Positions 29,027 to 37,635 of a stretch of DNA of 64,000 bases are shown one piece after another. Origin of the DNA: Sulfitobacter faviae. Its GTDB lineage: Bacteria; Pseudomonadota; Alphaproteobacteria; Rhodobacterales; Rhodobacteraceae. Under the pieces are notes generated by a model that had not been told where the DNA came from, ran no database searches, and saw only the letters and a program-made list of their open reading frames with translations. The first letter of the stretch is position 1. Every line of letters begins with the position of its first letter. The position numbers were made by a program, and so were the translations under genes. The stretch lies in NCBI RefSeq assembly GCF_029870955.1, contig NZ_PGFQ01000002.1, positions 124,001-188,000 on the forward strand, written 5' to 3'.

Positions 29027-29529
29027 GCGCTTTCTCCCGCCGCTTTTCGGATCGCCTCGACGATGTTGGGATAGGCCGAACACCGGCAGAGGTTGCCGCT
29101 CATCCGTTCCGAGATTTCTTCCGTCGTCAGCGCAGGCTTGCCGCTCAGGTCATCGGTCACATGGCTGGGCCAGCCCTCTGCGATCTCTTCCAGCATCGCG
29201 GTGGCCGAGCAGATTTGCCCCGGCGTGCAATAGCCGCATTGGAACCCGTCTTCGCTGACAAAAGCTTCTTGCAGCGGGCTGAGGTTGCCGGGCGCTCCGA
29301 TGCCTTCGATGGTGGTCACCTCATCGCCGTCATGCATACAGGCCAATGTCAGGCAGGCGTTGATCCGGCGGCCATTCACCATGACTGTGCAGGCGCCGCA
29401 TTGCCCGTGATCGCAGCCCTTCTTGCTGCCGGTCAGTCCAAGATGGTGGCGGAGCGCATCCAGCAGCGTCGTGCGGGGATCGAGATCCAGCCGCTGCTTC
29501 GTGCCATTGATGGTCAGATTCGTTTCCAC
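29023..29529 (-). CDS. Molybdenum hydroxylase 2Fe-2S subunit (PaoA-like, no Tat leader)
   Basis: 168 residues with two [2Fe-2S] sites. The ferredoxin-like [15 protein letters not shown] plus a distal Cys is in the N-half; [12 protein letters not shown] and [16 protein letters not shown] are in the C-half. It passes electrons from the Mo centre to FAD. The protein begins [11 protein letters not shown] directly at the ferredoxin fold, so unlike E. coli PaoA it lacks a twin-arginine leader and should be cytoplasmic. AAAGGA precedes the start at 29529. Confidence 0.9.
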   Translation of the reverse strand: METNLTINGTKQRLDLDPRTTLLDALRHHLGLTGSKKGCDHGQCGACTVMVNGRRINACLTLACMHDGDEVTTIEGIGAPGNLSPLQEAFVSEDGFQCGYCTPGQICSATAMLEEIAEGWPSHVTDDLSGKPALTTEEISERMSGNLCRCSAYPNIVEAIRKAAGESA

Positions 29530-29701
29530 GGCAATTTCCTTTGGCTAAATGGGGGCGGAGGAGCGGACCCCTCCGGCTATCGGCTGCCTCGGGACGTAGG
29601 GCGGCGTGGATGAGCGGCAAGCGGGTGTGGCTGGTGGGGTTCAGACAGCGTGCTTTGATAACATAACCATGATTACGAGGCTTTTGACTGCGCAGCGGTG
29701 G

Positions 29702-30808
29702 ATTCACAAACGAAGTGCAAAATATGTACGAATACAGAGAGTTGCATGGAGTATGAAGAATGGGAACCCACTACTGTCACCTGAAGCTGGACGAACGTCG
29801 CAAGCTTGCAAAGTGGCTTGAAGCCAAAATGCCGATTTCAGAGATCGCGGATCGACTGGGTCGCGACCCGTCCACGATCTACCGAGACATTAAGCGTAAT
29901 CGGTACACGGACAACGAACTGCTTGAGCTAAATGGGTATCACGCGCTCGTCGCTCAGGACAAATATGAGCAGCGCCGTGCGATCCATCGCAAGATGATCA
30001 TCCACCCTGATTTGAAAGCCGCTATCGAAAACCGCCTGAAGGCTGGCTGGTCGCCCGAACAGATAGCCGGCAGGATGCGGCTCGAACGGCACCCGATCCG
30101 CGTGAGTCACGAGACGATCTATCGCTTTGCCTATTCCAAAGACGGTCGCGAGGAACAGTTCTACCGCCATCTCCCTGAGCATCGTCGCCACCGTCGGCCG
30201 CGTGGTTACCGCAGGCACAACAGAACCCACATATTTGACAGTCAAAGCCTGTCACACAGGCCTGAGCGTGTCTCAAAACGCTTAGAATTCGGCCATTGGG
30301 AGTGCGACTTGATGATGTTCCGCAAGGAGCATGGGAAGGTAAACGTGACGTCACTGGTGGAGCGCGTCAGCCGCTATGCCGTCGTGATGCGTAATGAAGA
30401 TCGCCAATCCAAACCGATCATGGAGTCTCTGATCAACGGGTTGGCTCCCCTGCCCGCCGATGCGCGCCAGTCGATTACCTTCGACCGCGGCACCGAGTTC
30501 TCGGCCTGGAAATATCTCAAGGCCGGGATCGGAGCGGATGCCTGGTTCTGTGACCCGCAAGCGCCCTATCAGAAAGGCACTGTTGAGAATACGAACAACA
30601 GGCTGCGTCGATACCTTCCAAGATCAACCGCACCGACGGCGCTGACAAATCGATATTTGAGGTCGATTTGCCACCGCCTCAACGCAACGCCGCGCAAGTG
30701 CCTTGGCTACCGGACGCCCGCTGAGGTCTTTGAAAGCAACCTGATGGAAATACAGAACCGGTTGGAGTAAAACGACATATCAAGAACTGCACTTCACCGT
30801 GAGTTCAC
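29702..30808 (+). mobile_element. IS30-family insertion sequence
   Basis: One transposase gene is flanked by imperfect inverted repeats. Left is ATTCACAAACGAAGTGCA (29702-29719). Right is TGCACTTCACCGTGAGTTCAC (30788-30808), the two sharing GAAGTGCA and a displaced GTGA. The exact ends and target duplication cannot be fixed by eye. The left flank (29530-29701) has no gene and would hold the promoter of the molybdenum hydroxylase operon. The right flank abuts the synthetase gene at 30891. Base composition inside the element is visibly less GC-biased than the neighbours. Confidence 0.65.
29760..30770 (+). CDS. IS30-family transposase
   Basis: 336 residues. The N-terminal helix-turn-helix is ISEIADRLGRDPSTIYRDIKRN (26-47). 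The DDE catalytic core has D183 in HWECDLMMF, D242 in FDRGTEFS, and E276 in YQKGTVENTNNRLRRYLPR, which is the IS30 signature at the Glu. The gene is full-length with no frameshift, so the copy may be active. Confidence 0.93.
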   Translation: MGTHYCHLKLDERRKLAKWLEAKMPISEIADRLGRDPSTIYRDIKRNRYTDNELLELNGYHALVAQDKYEQRRAIHRKMIIHPDLKAAIENRLKAGWSPEQIAGRMRLERHPIRVSHETIYRFAYSKDGREEQFYRHLPEHRRHRRPRGYRRHNRTHIFDSQSLSHRPERVSKRLEFGHWECDLMMFRKEHGKVNVTSLVERVSRYAVVMRNEDRQSKPIMESLINGLAPLPADARQSITFDRGTEFSAWKYLKAGIGADAWFCDPQAPYQKGTVENTNNRLRRYLPRSTAPTALTNRYLRSICHRLNATPRKCLGYRTPAEVFESNLMEIQNRLE

Positions 30809-30890
30809 AAGCCGCGTCCAACCGCCGCCCCCTCTGGCCGCTTGGCACAAAGCCGATTAGAAACGAGGGCGAAACCGGGGGAGCGAACCG

Positions 30891-32117
30891 TTGCAAAAGA
30901 TCTTATTGCCCGAAAGACCCGACTGGCGCGCCCATGCGCAAGAGGTGGGCTTTACCTTTGCCGATATGCATGGCGAACCCTATTGGGACGAAACCTCGGC
31001 CTATGCGTTCTCGCTCACCCAGATCGAGAATGACATCGAAGACCCTTCGACCGAGCTTCACGCCATGTGCCGTGAAGCCGTGGCCGAGATCTTCGCCAGC
31101 GAAGAGTTGATGACCCGCCTCGCCATTCCAGATGCCCACTGCGACCTTGTGGCCGAGAGCTGGCGCCGGGGCGATCCTGAGGTCTATGGCCGTTTCGATT
31201 TGGCCTATGACGGCACGAACCCCGCCAAACTGTTGGAATATAACGCAGATACGCCGACCTCACTTTACGAAAGTGCGGCCTTTCAGTGGCAGTGGCTTGA
31301 GGACCAGTTGAAAGCGGGCGCACTGCCCGAAGGCACGGATCAGTTCAACGGCATTCATGAGGCGCTGGTCGCCCGTTTTGGCGATGTCTTCGAGCAGGAC
31401 AGCGATCTGCATTTTACCGCCGTGGCCGACAACCCCGAAGACTACGGCACCGTCGAAGCCATGGGCTGGGCCGCACGCGAGGCGGGGCTGGGCGCGCATT
31501 ACTGCGATCTCGATAAGATTGGGCTGAGCGACGATGGCCACTTCCTTGATGATCAAGACCGCCGCATTGCCGTCCTGTTCAAACTCTACCCTTGGGAAGA
31601 CATGCTGCGCGACGACTACGCCGCCCATATCCAAGGCTCGGGCTGTCTGTTTCTGGAGCCTGCGTGGAAAGCGCTTTTGTCAAACAAGGGCCTCCTGCCC
31701 GTGCTGTGGCAGATGTTCGAAGGCCACCCCAATCTGCTGCCCGCGTTTTTCGAGGCTGATGTAGCCGATGCGCTCGCCGGGCGCGGCCCCGCCGCCCCCG
31801 CCTGCGCCGACGCCTTTGACCGGGCGGCGGCGGAACTGGCCGAGGCGCATGTGCGCAAGCCGATCCTCTCGCGCGAGGGGGCGTCGGTCACGATCCACCA
31901 ATCTGGCAAGGTGATCGAACAGTCGCAGAACTCTGATTACGCCGAGCATCCGCGCATCGTGCAGGCCTATGCCCCGCTGCCCACCTTCGACGGCTTCCGC
32001 CCGGTGATCGGCTCTTGGATCGTGGGAGAGACCTGCGCGGGCATCGGCATCCGCGAAGACCGATCGCGCATCACGCAGGATTTGTCACGCTTCAAACCGC
32101 ACTACATTCTGGCATAG
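30891..32117 (+). CDS. Glutathionylspermidine synthase-like ATP-grasp protein (YgiC family)
   Basis: 408 residues. The pre-ATP-grasp and ATP-grasp core includes YGRFDLAYDGTNPAKLLEYNADTPTSLYESA near residue 100, FKLYPWEDML, and C-terminal PVIGSWIVGETCAGIGIRED. YgiC/YjfC proteins resemble the synthetase half of glutathionylspermidine synthase, but their ligation substrate is not established. The apparent start is TTG at 30891 after GGGGGAG. It is paired with the DUF1190 lipoprotein gene downstream, an association also seen for ygiB-ygiC in enterobacteria. The IS30 right end lies about 80 bases upstream and may have displaced its promoter. Confidence 0.8.
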   Translation: MQKILLPERPDWRAHAQEVGFTFADMHGEPYWDETSAYAFSLTQIENDIEDPSTELHAMCREAVAEIFASEELMTRLAIPDAHCDLVAESWRRGDPEVYGRFDLAYDGTNPAKLLEYNADTPTSLYESAAFQWQWLEDQLKAGALPEGTDQFNGIHEALVARFGDVFEQDSDLHFTAVADNPEDYGTVEAMGWAAREAGLGAHYCDLDKIGLSDDGHFLDDQDRRIAVLFKLYPWEDMLRDDYAAHIQGSGCLFLEPAWKALLSNKGLLPVLWQMFEGHPNLLPAFFEADVADALAGRGPAAPACADAFDRAAAELAEAHVRKPILSREGASVTIHQSGKVIEQSQNSDYAEHPRIVQAYAPLPTFDGFRPVIGSWIVGETCAGIGIREDRSRITQDLSRFKPHYILA

Positions 32118-32156
32118 CCCACCGCTCCGCCGCCCCTTGGCAGAAAGACGACCATC

Positions 32157-32735
32157 ATGACCAAACGCTCGAAACGGGTTTCCATCGCCATCGTCGGCGC
32201 CGCCGCCTTCACCCTTGCTGGCTGTGAGGAAGAAAAGGTCGACGCCGCCGCCTTCCCCGACCTGCAAAGCTGTCTTGCCGATGCCGCGCGTGGCGGGATG
32301 TACAGCGAGCAGGAATGCGAAACCGCCTTTGACGCGGCGCAAACCCTCCATGTGGAATCCGCCCCGCGCTACGACAGTCTTGAGGTCTGCGAAGAGCAGC
32401 ATGGCGAAGGCGCCTGCGGCTCCGAAGAGGCGGCGACCCAAGGCGGATCGGGTGGCATCTTCATGCCCCTGCTGGCGGGCTATCTGATCGGCAATATGAT
32501 GAGCAACCGCGCCGGCATGGCGGCGGCGCAACCGCTTTACAAAACCTCCGATGGGCGCTTCACCAATGCGGCGCGCTCCAGCACCTATTCGACAAATCGC
32601 GGCGCGGCCAAGCTCAGCACCTCGCAATTTACCCGCCCCAGCACCACCATCGGCAAAACCCCGATGACCCGTGCCACCGCGGCATCGCGCGGCGGCTTTG
32701 GCCGGGCGGGCGGATCGCGCGGCTTTGGTGGCTGA
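32157..32735 (+). CDS. DUF1190 (YgiB-type) lipoprotein
   Basis: 192 residues. The lipobox FTLAGCEE places the lipidated cysteine at C23. A Cys-bearing N-half (LQSCLADAARGGMYSEQECE) is followed by LLAGYLIGNMMSN, a Ser/Thr-rich region, and a Gly/Arg-rich tail ending RGFGG, as in UPF0441/DUF1190 proteins. The biochemical role is unknown. It follows the YgiC-like gene by 39 bases and is presumably co-transcribed. Confidence 0.75.
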   Translation: MTKRSKRVSIAIVGAAAFTLAGCEEEKVDAAAFPDLQSCLADAARGGMYSEQECETAFDAAQTLHVESAPRYDSLEVCEEQHGEGACGSEEAATQGGSGGIFMPLLAGYLIGNMMSNRAGMAAAQPLYKTSDGRFTNAARSSTYSTNRGAAKLSTSQFTRPSTTIGKTPMTRATAASRGGFGRAGGSRGFGG

Positions 32736-32749
32736 TCGGCGCTGACGCC

Positions 32750-32908
32750 TTACTTGCGGCGCAGCACCGCCGCGGCAAGGATCACGATCGCCAGCGACAG
32801 CACCGCCACCGCCCAGAAGGGATCGTTGCCATGGGGATGCACATGCGCGCCCTCATGCGCCGCCAACGGTGCGGCAAAGGTGGCGAGGGCGAATGTCAGT
32901 TTCTTCAT
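32750..32908 (-). CDS. Small His-rich single-span membrane protein (52 aa)
   Basis: ATG at 32908 sits behind an excellent AAGGAG site, and the frame ends in TAA at 32750. The protein has a signal-like start (MKKLTFALATFAAPLAA), a His-rich segment HEGAHVHPHGNDPFW (residues 18-32), one membrane helix, and a basic end LRRK. It is convergent with the DUF1190 gene and 38 bases downstream of the BKACE gene on the same strand, so it may be the last gene of that unit. It has the same plan as the small protein inside the urease operon (61811). Function is unknown; the histidines suggest metal contact. Confidence 0.7.
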   Translation of the reverse strand: MKKLTFALATFAAPLAAHEGAHVHPHGNDPFWAVAVLSLAIVILAAAVLRRK

Positions 32909-32946
32909 CTCAATCTCCTTGATCTATCACGGTGGACCGGGCGGCC

Positions 32947-33773
<827 letters not shown>

Positions 33774-33797
33774 GGGTGTCCTCGGTTTTCTGGAAAA

Positions 33798-34661
33798 TCA
33801 ATCGGCGCTGTCGCGGGCAAGGGCGATGACACGGCGTAGCGCGGTCTCCGCCGCTGCGCTATCGTCCCCCTCGGGCCAGTCGTAGAACCCCTTGCCGCTG
33901 CGCTTGCCAAGCTGCCCCCGCTCGACCAATGCGGTGAGACTGGGCGAAGGGTCGTGCCGGTCGCAAAGGTCTGGGTAGAGGTATTCGGCGATGCTCAGAT
34001 GGGTGCCCAGCCCGTTCAAATCGCGCTGGCGGAACGGGCCGGATAGCGCCATGCGCACGCCGACGGACCATTGCACGATCTCGTCAATTTCCGCCGGGCT
34101 GGCGACCCCTTGGTCCACCAGATGCAGACATTCGCGCATGATGGCATGTTGAATGCGATTGGCCACGAAACCAGGCGGCGCGTGATCGAGCCGCACGGGT
34201 CGCCGGTCCAGCCCGCGCAGTAGGGTCATGACCTCGGCACAAAGCCCTTCGGGCGCGTCTTCAGCTGCGACGACTTCGACGGCGGGGATTACATCGCCGG
34301 GGTTGAAGAAATGCGTGATCACGGCGCGTTCGGGCCGGGCCATATTCGCCGTCATCTCTTCCAACCTTAGGCCAGAGGTGTTGGACAAGATCGGCGCACC
34401 CTCCGGCACGGCCCCCTCCAAAGCGGCGAGCACACGGCGTTTCAGCGCGAGGTCTTCCGGCGCGCATTCCAATGCAACATCGGCCTGCCCTGCCTCCTCC
34501 AAGGCAGCGCAGGCGGTCGACCCCGGAACCGCGGTCAAAAATGCCTCCCGCGCGGCCTTGGTCGGGTCGACCGCTTGGACCCTCCAGCCGTGTTGGCCAA
34601 AGAGCCTGCCGATGGATTGGCCCATCGTGCCCGCCCCCACGATGATGATGCCTTTGGCCAT
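33798..34661 (-). CDS. 3-hydroxyacyl-CoA/L-carnitine dehydrogenase-like protein
   Basis: 287 residues. The N-terminal NAD motif is GIIIVGAGTMGQSIGRLFG. The substrate-domain features are SNTSGLRLEEM, ITHFFNPGDVIPAVEVV with the catalytic His, and PGFVANRIQHAIMRECLHLVDQG. It belongs to the 3-hydroxyacyl-CoA dehydrogenase superfamily; single-domain members next to BKACE genes often oxidise a 3-hydroxy acid such as carnitine. It lies 24 bases upstream of the BKACE gene, so hydroxy acid to keto acid to cleavage is the inferred order. Confidence 0.78.
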   Translation of the reverse strand: MAKGIIIVGAGTMGQSIGRLFGQHGWRVQAVDPTKAAREAFLTAVPGSTACAALEEAGQADVALECAPEDLALKRRVLAALEGAVPEGAPILSNTSGLRLEEMTANMARPERAVITHFFNPGDVIPAVEVVAAEDAPEGLCAEVMTLLRGLDRRPVRLDHAPPGFVANRIQHAIMRECLHLVDQGVASPAEIDEIVQWSVGVRMALSGPFRQRDLNGLGTHLSIAEYLYPDLCDRHDPSPSLTALVERGQLGKRSGKGFYDWPEGDDSAAAETALRRVIALARDSAD

Positions 34662-34685
34662 GTGATCCCCCTCCCGGATATCAGT

Positions 34686-34722
34686 TGTTTACTTATCACC
34701 AGTGCGTAGTGATAAGTAAACA
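34686..34722. promoter_or_regulatory. Perfect 14-bp inverted repeat between divergent genes
   Basis: TGTTTACTTATCAC, 9-base spacer, GTGATAAGTAAACA. It is centred between the dehydrogenase (start 34661, minus) and the SDR (start 34749, plus), and is well placed to co-regulate both. The LysR gene at 35475-36382 is a candidate binder. Confidence 0.65.
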
Positions 34723-34748
34723 GCGAATAGGAAAAAGGATGCCGCCCC

Positions 34749-35474
34749 GTGACCCAAGACCCCTCTCCGCGCCATGCGCTCGTCACCGGCGGGGCGCGCA
34801 ACATCGGCCTCGGCATCGCGCGCAGGCTGCGTGAAGATGGCTGGCGTGTCTTCGTCCTCGATATCGAAGAGCCCGAAGACCCAGCACTTCGGGCGGATGC
34901 GCAGCGGGTGGATCTGACGGACATCGCGGCGACCACGGCTGCCCTCCAACACAGCCTCGCGCAGGGGCCGGTCACCTGTCTGGTCAATAACGTTGGCATC
35001 GTGAAACCTGCGTCTTTCGACGCTGTCGCCCTCGACGATTTCGACCCCATCATGCATCTAAACCTGCGCACCAGCATTCTGGCGGCGAGACTGGTCGTGC
35101 CGGGGATGCGCGCGGCGGGGGCTGGGCGGATCGTGATGAACACCAGCCGCGTGACCAAGGGCAAGATCGACCGCACGCTCTATTCCGCAAGCAAGGGTGC
35201 GATCCAGTCGATGGCGCGGACTTGGGCGCTGGAGCTGGCGCGCGACGGGATCACCGTGAACTGCGTCGCCCCCGGCCCCATCGCCACAACCGCCTTTTGG
35301 GAGAACAACCCCGAAGACGCGCCGGAAACCCGCGCCATCGTCGATGCGGTGCCGATGGGCCGGATGGGAACACCTGAAGATGTGGCGCAGGCGGTGTCCT
35401 TCTTTGCCGATCCGCGCAGTGGCTTTATCACCGGGCAGACGGTCTTTGTCTGTGGTGGCACGGCGGTCGGGTAA
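34749..35474 (+). CDS. SDR-family oxidoreductase
   Basis: 241-residue classical short-chain dehydrogenase. Cofactor motif is TGGARNIGLG (14-23), then NNVGIV, and catalytic Ser/Tyr/Lys in MNTSRVTKGKIDRTLYSASKGA. The C-terminus is FITGQTVFVCGG. The start codon is GTG at 34749; an ATG ten bases earlier is out of frame. It is divergent from the hydroxyacyl dehydrogenase/BKACE genes and abuts the LysR stop. The alcohol substrate is unknown. Confidence 0.85.
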   Translation: MTQDPSPRHALVTGGARNIGLGIARRLREDGWRVFVLDIEEPEDPALRADAQRVDLTDIAATTAALQHSLAQGPVTCLVNNVGIVKPASFDAVALDDFDPIMHLNLRTSILAARLVVPGMRAAGAGRIVMNTSRVTKGKIDRTLYSASKGAIQSMARTWALELARDGITVNCVAPGPIATTAFWENNPEDAPETRAIVDAVPMGRMGTPEDVAQAVSFFADPRSGFITGQTVFVCGGTAVG

Positions 35475-36382
35475 TCAGCCCTCGGGCGCGAGGGCCTCAA
35501 GCAACCTGCGTAGGACCGGATTGCGCGCATCGCGCAGATAGGCCAGCCCGATCCGGCTTTGCACCTTGGCGTCGCGGATCGGCAGGAAGGACACGCCCGC
35601 ATCCTTCATCCGCGCGGCGGAGGCGGGGACGAAAGCCACCCCGAGACCCGCCGAGACGAAATTCACGATGGCGGTGAACTGCGGTGCGCGATGGGCCACG
35701 CGGGGGCGAAACCCGCATCGGCGCAGAGTTGATAGGCACAGGCGGCAAAGCCCATGTCGGGGCCAAGGTGGCTGAAGATGAAGCTCTCCTCGCGCAGCGC
35801 CGCCATGGCAACGGAAGGCACCTCGGCAAGGCGGTGATCGGGCGGCACGGCCAGCAGGATATCCTCGGTATGAACCGTGCGGGTGGCCAAATCCTCCGGC
35901 ACGCCGGAAAGCGGCAGGCGCACGAAACCCGCGTCGAGCCTGCCGGCCACGATCTCAGCGATTTGCAGGTCCATATCCAACTCGCGCAGGATCAGATCCA
36001 CCTCTGCCGCGCCCGCGCGCAACTCGCGCAGGAGCCGCCCGAGGATCCCTGCGTAGGAGGCCGAGCCGACATAGGCCAATTCGATCCGCCCGCGCTGTCC
36101 GCTGCGCGCCGCTTCGGCCAATGTCTCGACCCGCCGGGCCTGTTGCAGCAGCGCGCGGGCCTCGGGCAGGAGTGACTTGCCGAAGTCGGTCAGCATCACC
36201 CTGCGGCGGTTGCGGTCAAAGAGAAGCTCACCGCCAAAGGCGGTTTCGAGATGTTTCAGCTGCTGCGTCAGCGCCGGTTGCGCCACGCCGAGCGCGGCTG
36301 CCGCTTGACCGAAATGCAGCGTTTCCGCGATGGCGACGAAGACCTCATACTGGCGCAACGTGGCGGTGAGTGGCGTTTCCAT
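35475..36382 (-). CDS. LysR-family transcriptional regulator, frameshifted as read
   Basis: About 302 residues. The N-terminal winged HTH is LRQYEVFVAIAETLHFGQAAAALGVAQPALTQQLKHLE. The effector domain starts around residue 95 (GRIELAYVGSAS). The final 75 residues (VAHRAPQFTAIVNFVSAGLG and on) are in a different frame. Restoring one base in the run 35702-35706 unites the two. It is convergent with the SDR and likely controls the SDR/dehydrogenase/BKACE locus. Confidence 0.83.
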
Positions 36383-36422
36383 GCGGCCCCCTGAACTGAC
36401 GTCAGAGGGTTTTCACACGCGC

Positions 36423-36451
36423 GCCGGTGATAAGCAAGTTAGATCACCGGC
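36423..36451 (-). terminator. Hairpin downstream of larC
   Basis: GCCGGTGAT / ATCACCGGC 9-bp stem with an 11-base loop, immediately after the larC stop (36454) in the direction of minus-strand transcription. No U tract is visible. Confidence 0.5.
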
Positions 36452-36453
36452 CC

Positions 36454-37635
36454 CTACCCCTCCGCCGCGCGGGCGCGGCTGCGGCGGGCGTGCAGGGTCT
36501 CGGCCTCAGCCAGATCGTCGCTTTCGACCTTAACCGTCTCATGCCCACCGGGGCGCTGCGCACGCTTGCGCCGAAGCGGGCCGCTATCATCGCTTTCCCG
36601 CGGCAGGATCAACCGGTCGACCAAAGTGCGGCGGAGGCCGAGGGTCGAAGTCAGATCGAAGACCCGCGCGGCGACCGCCTCAGCCTCTTGCGGCTGGACC
36701 AGCAACTCAAGCCGCGTGACGGGGCGGGATTTCTTGCCCTGCCCGCTGAGCATCATGAGATCGACCACGCCCTCCATCTCGCGCAACCGATCCACCGCCG
36801 CGCCCAGTTCTTCGCCCGTCATGTCGTCGATATCGCAGGCGAATTGCACGAGACTGTCCTGCGCGATGCCCGTCGTGGCGGAGTCAAAGACGCTGACCCG
36901 CAGGATATTCGGCAGCCCTTTCATCACCCGCATCCCCGCGCCCGATCCGGTACAGCGCAGCCGCCCCGGTGGACGGCTGGCGATGGGGCTGCCGCAGGTG
37001 AGATGGGCAAGGATCGCGGCCCCGGTGGGTGTCACCCGCTCGCCCGGCACGCCGTCGTCATGCCAATCATAGCCTTGCAAGATGAGCGCCGTGGCGGGCG
37101 CGGGCACCGGCAGTTTGCCATGCGCCGTTTCGACCAAGCCGCCGCCGAGGGGCAGTGCTGCTAGCGAGAATGTCGCCCCCTTCAGCGCGGCGCAAATGCT
37201 GCCCGCGGCGGTCACATCCATCAGCGCGTCCCAATCCGCGATCTCATGAAAATGCACCCGGTCGATGGGGATGTCATGCACCTGCGCTTCGGCCTCGGCG
37301 ATCCGGTGAAGGATGGCGCAGGCGGCCTCCGCCGTGCCCTCGGACAGCGCTGCGTTTTCCAGCAAGTTGCGCATGGCGCGATAGGTCGTCTCGGCCCCAT
37401 GCCGCCTGCCCGCGTCGGGTGTTGTCAGCACCAGCTCAAACCGCCGCGACGTGATGCCCGAGGCGACATGTTCGCTCAGTTCCGCATGGCCCACCTCGGC
37501 GGGGAGGACGGCGGCGACATCGGCCAAGGCGCGCTCGGCCAGATTGGGGAAGGCATGCAACATTGCGGCGATGAACATATCCCCCGCCGCCCCGCCAACG
37601 GGGTCGAGGTGTAGGTGAAGCCCCTGCCCCCGCAT
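36454..37635 (-). CDS. larC: Nickel pincer cofactor biosynthesis protein LarC
   Basis: 393 residues from ATG 37635 (MRGQGLHLHLDPVGGAAGDM). LarC is the CTP-dependent nickel insertase that completes the nickel-pincer nucleotide. Features are the N-terminal LHLDPVGGAAGDMFIAAML, HFHEIADWDALMDVTAAGSIC, ERVTPTGAAILAHL, and a C-terminal domain beginning about residue 260 (LVQFACDIDDMTGEEL). The gene is one uninterrupted frame, unlike the larC1/larC2 arrangement of Lactiplantibacillus, which needs a programmed frameshift. The start overlaps the stop of the LarA-like gene (ATGA), linking cofactor maturation and apo-enzyme. Confidence 0.9.
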   Translation of the reverse strand: MRGQGLHLHLDPVGGAAGDMFIAAMLHAFPNLAERALADVAAVLPAEVGHAELSEHVASGITSRRFELVLTTPDAGRRHGAETTYRAMRNLLENAALSEGTAEAACAILHRIAEAEAQVHDIPIDRVHFHEIADWDALMDVTAAGSICAALKGATFSLAALPLGGGLVETAHGKLPVPAPATALILQGYDWHDDGVPGERVTPTGAAILAHLTCGSPIASRPPGRLRCTGSGAGMRVMKGLPNILRVSVFDSATTGIAQDSLVQFACDIDDMTGEELGAAVDRLREMEGVVDLMMLSGQGKKSRPVTRLELLVQPQEAEAVAARVFDLTSTLGLRRTLVDRLILPRESDDSGPLRRKRAQRPGGHETVKVESDDLAEAETLHARRSRARAAEG

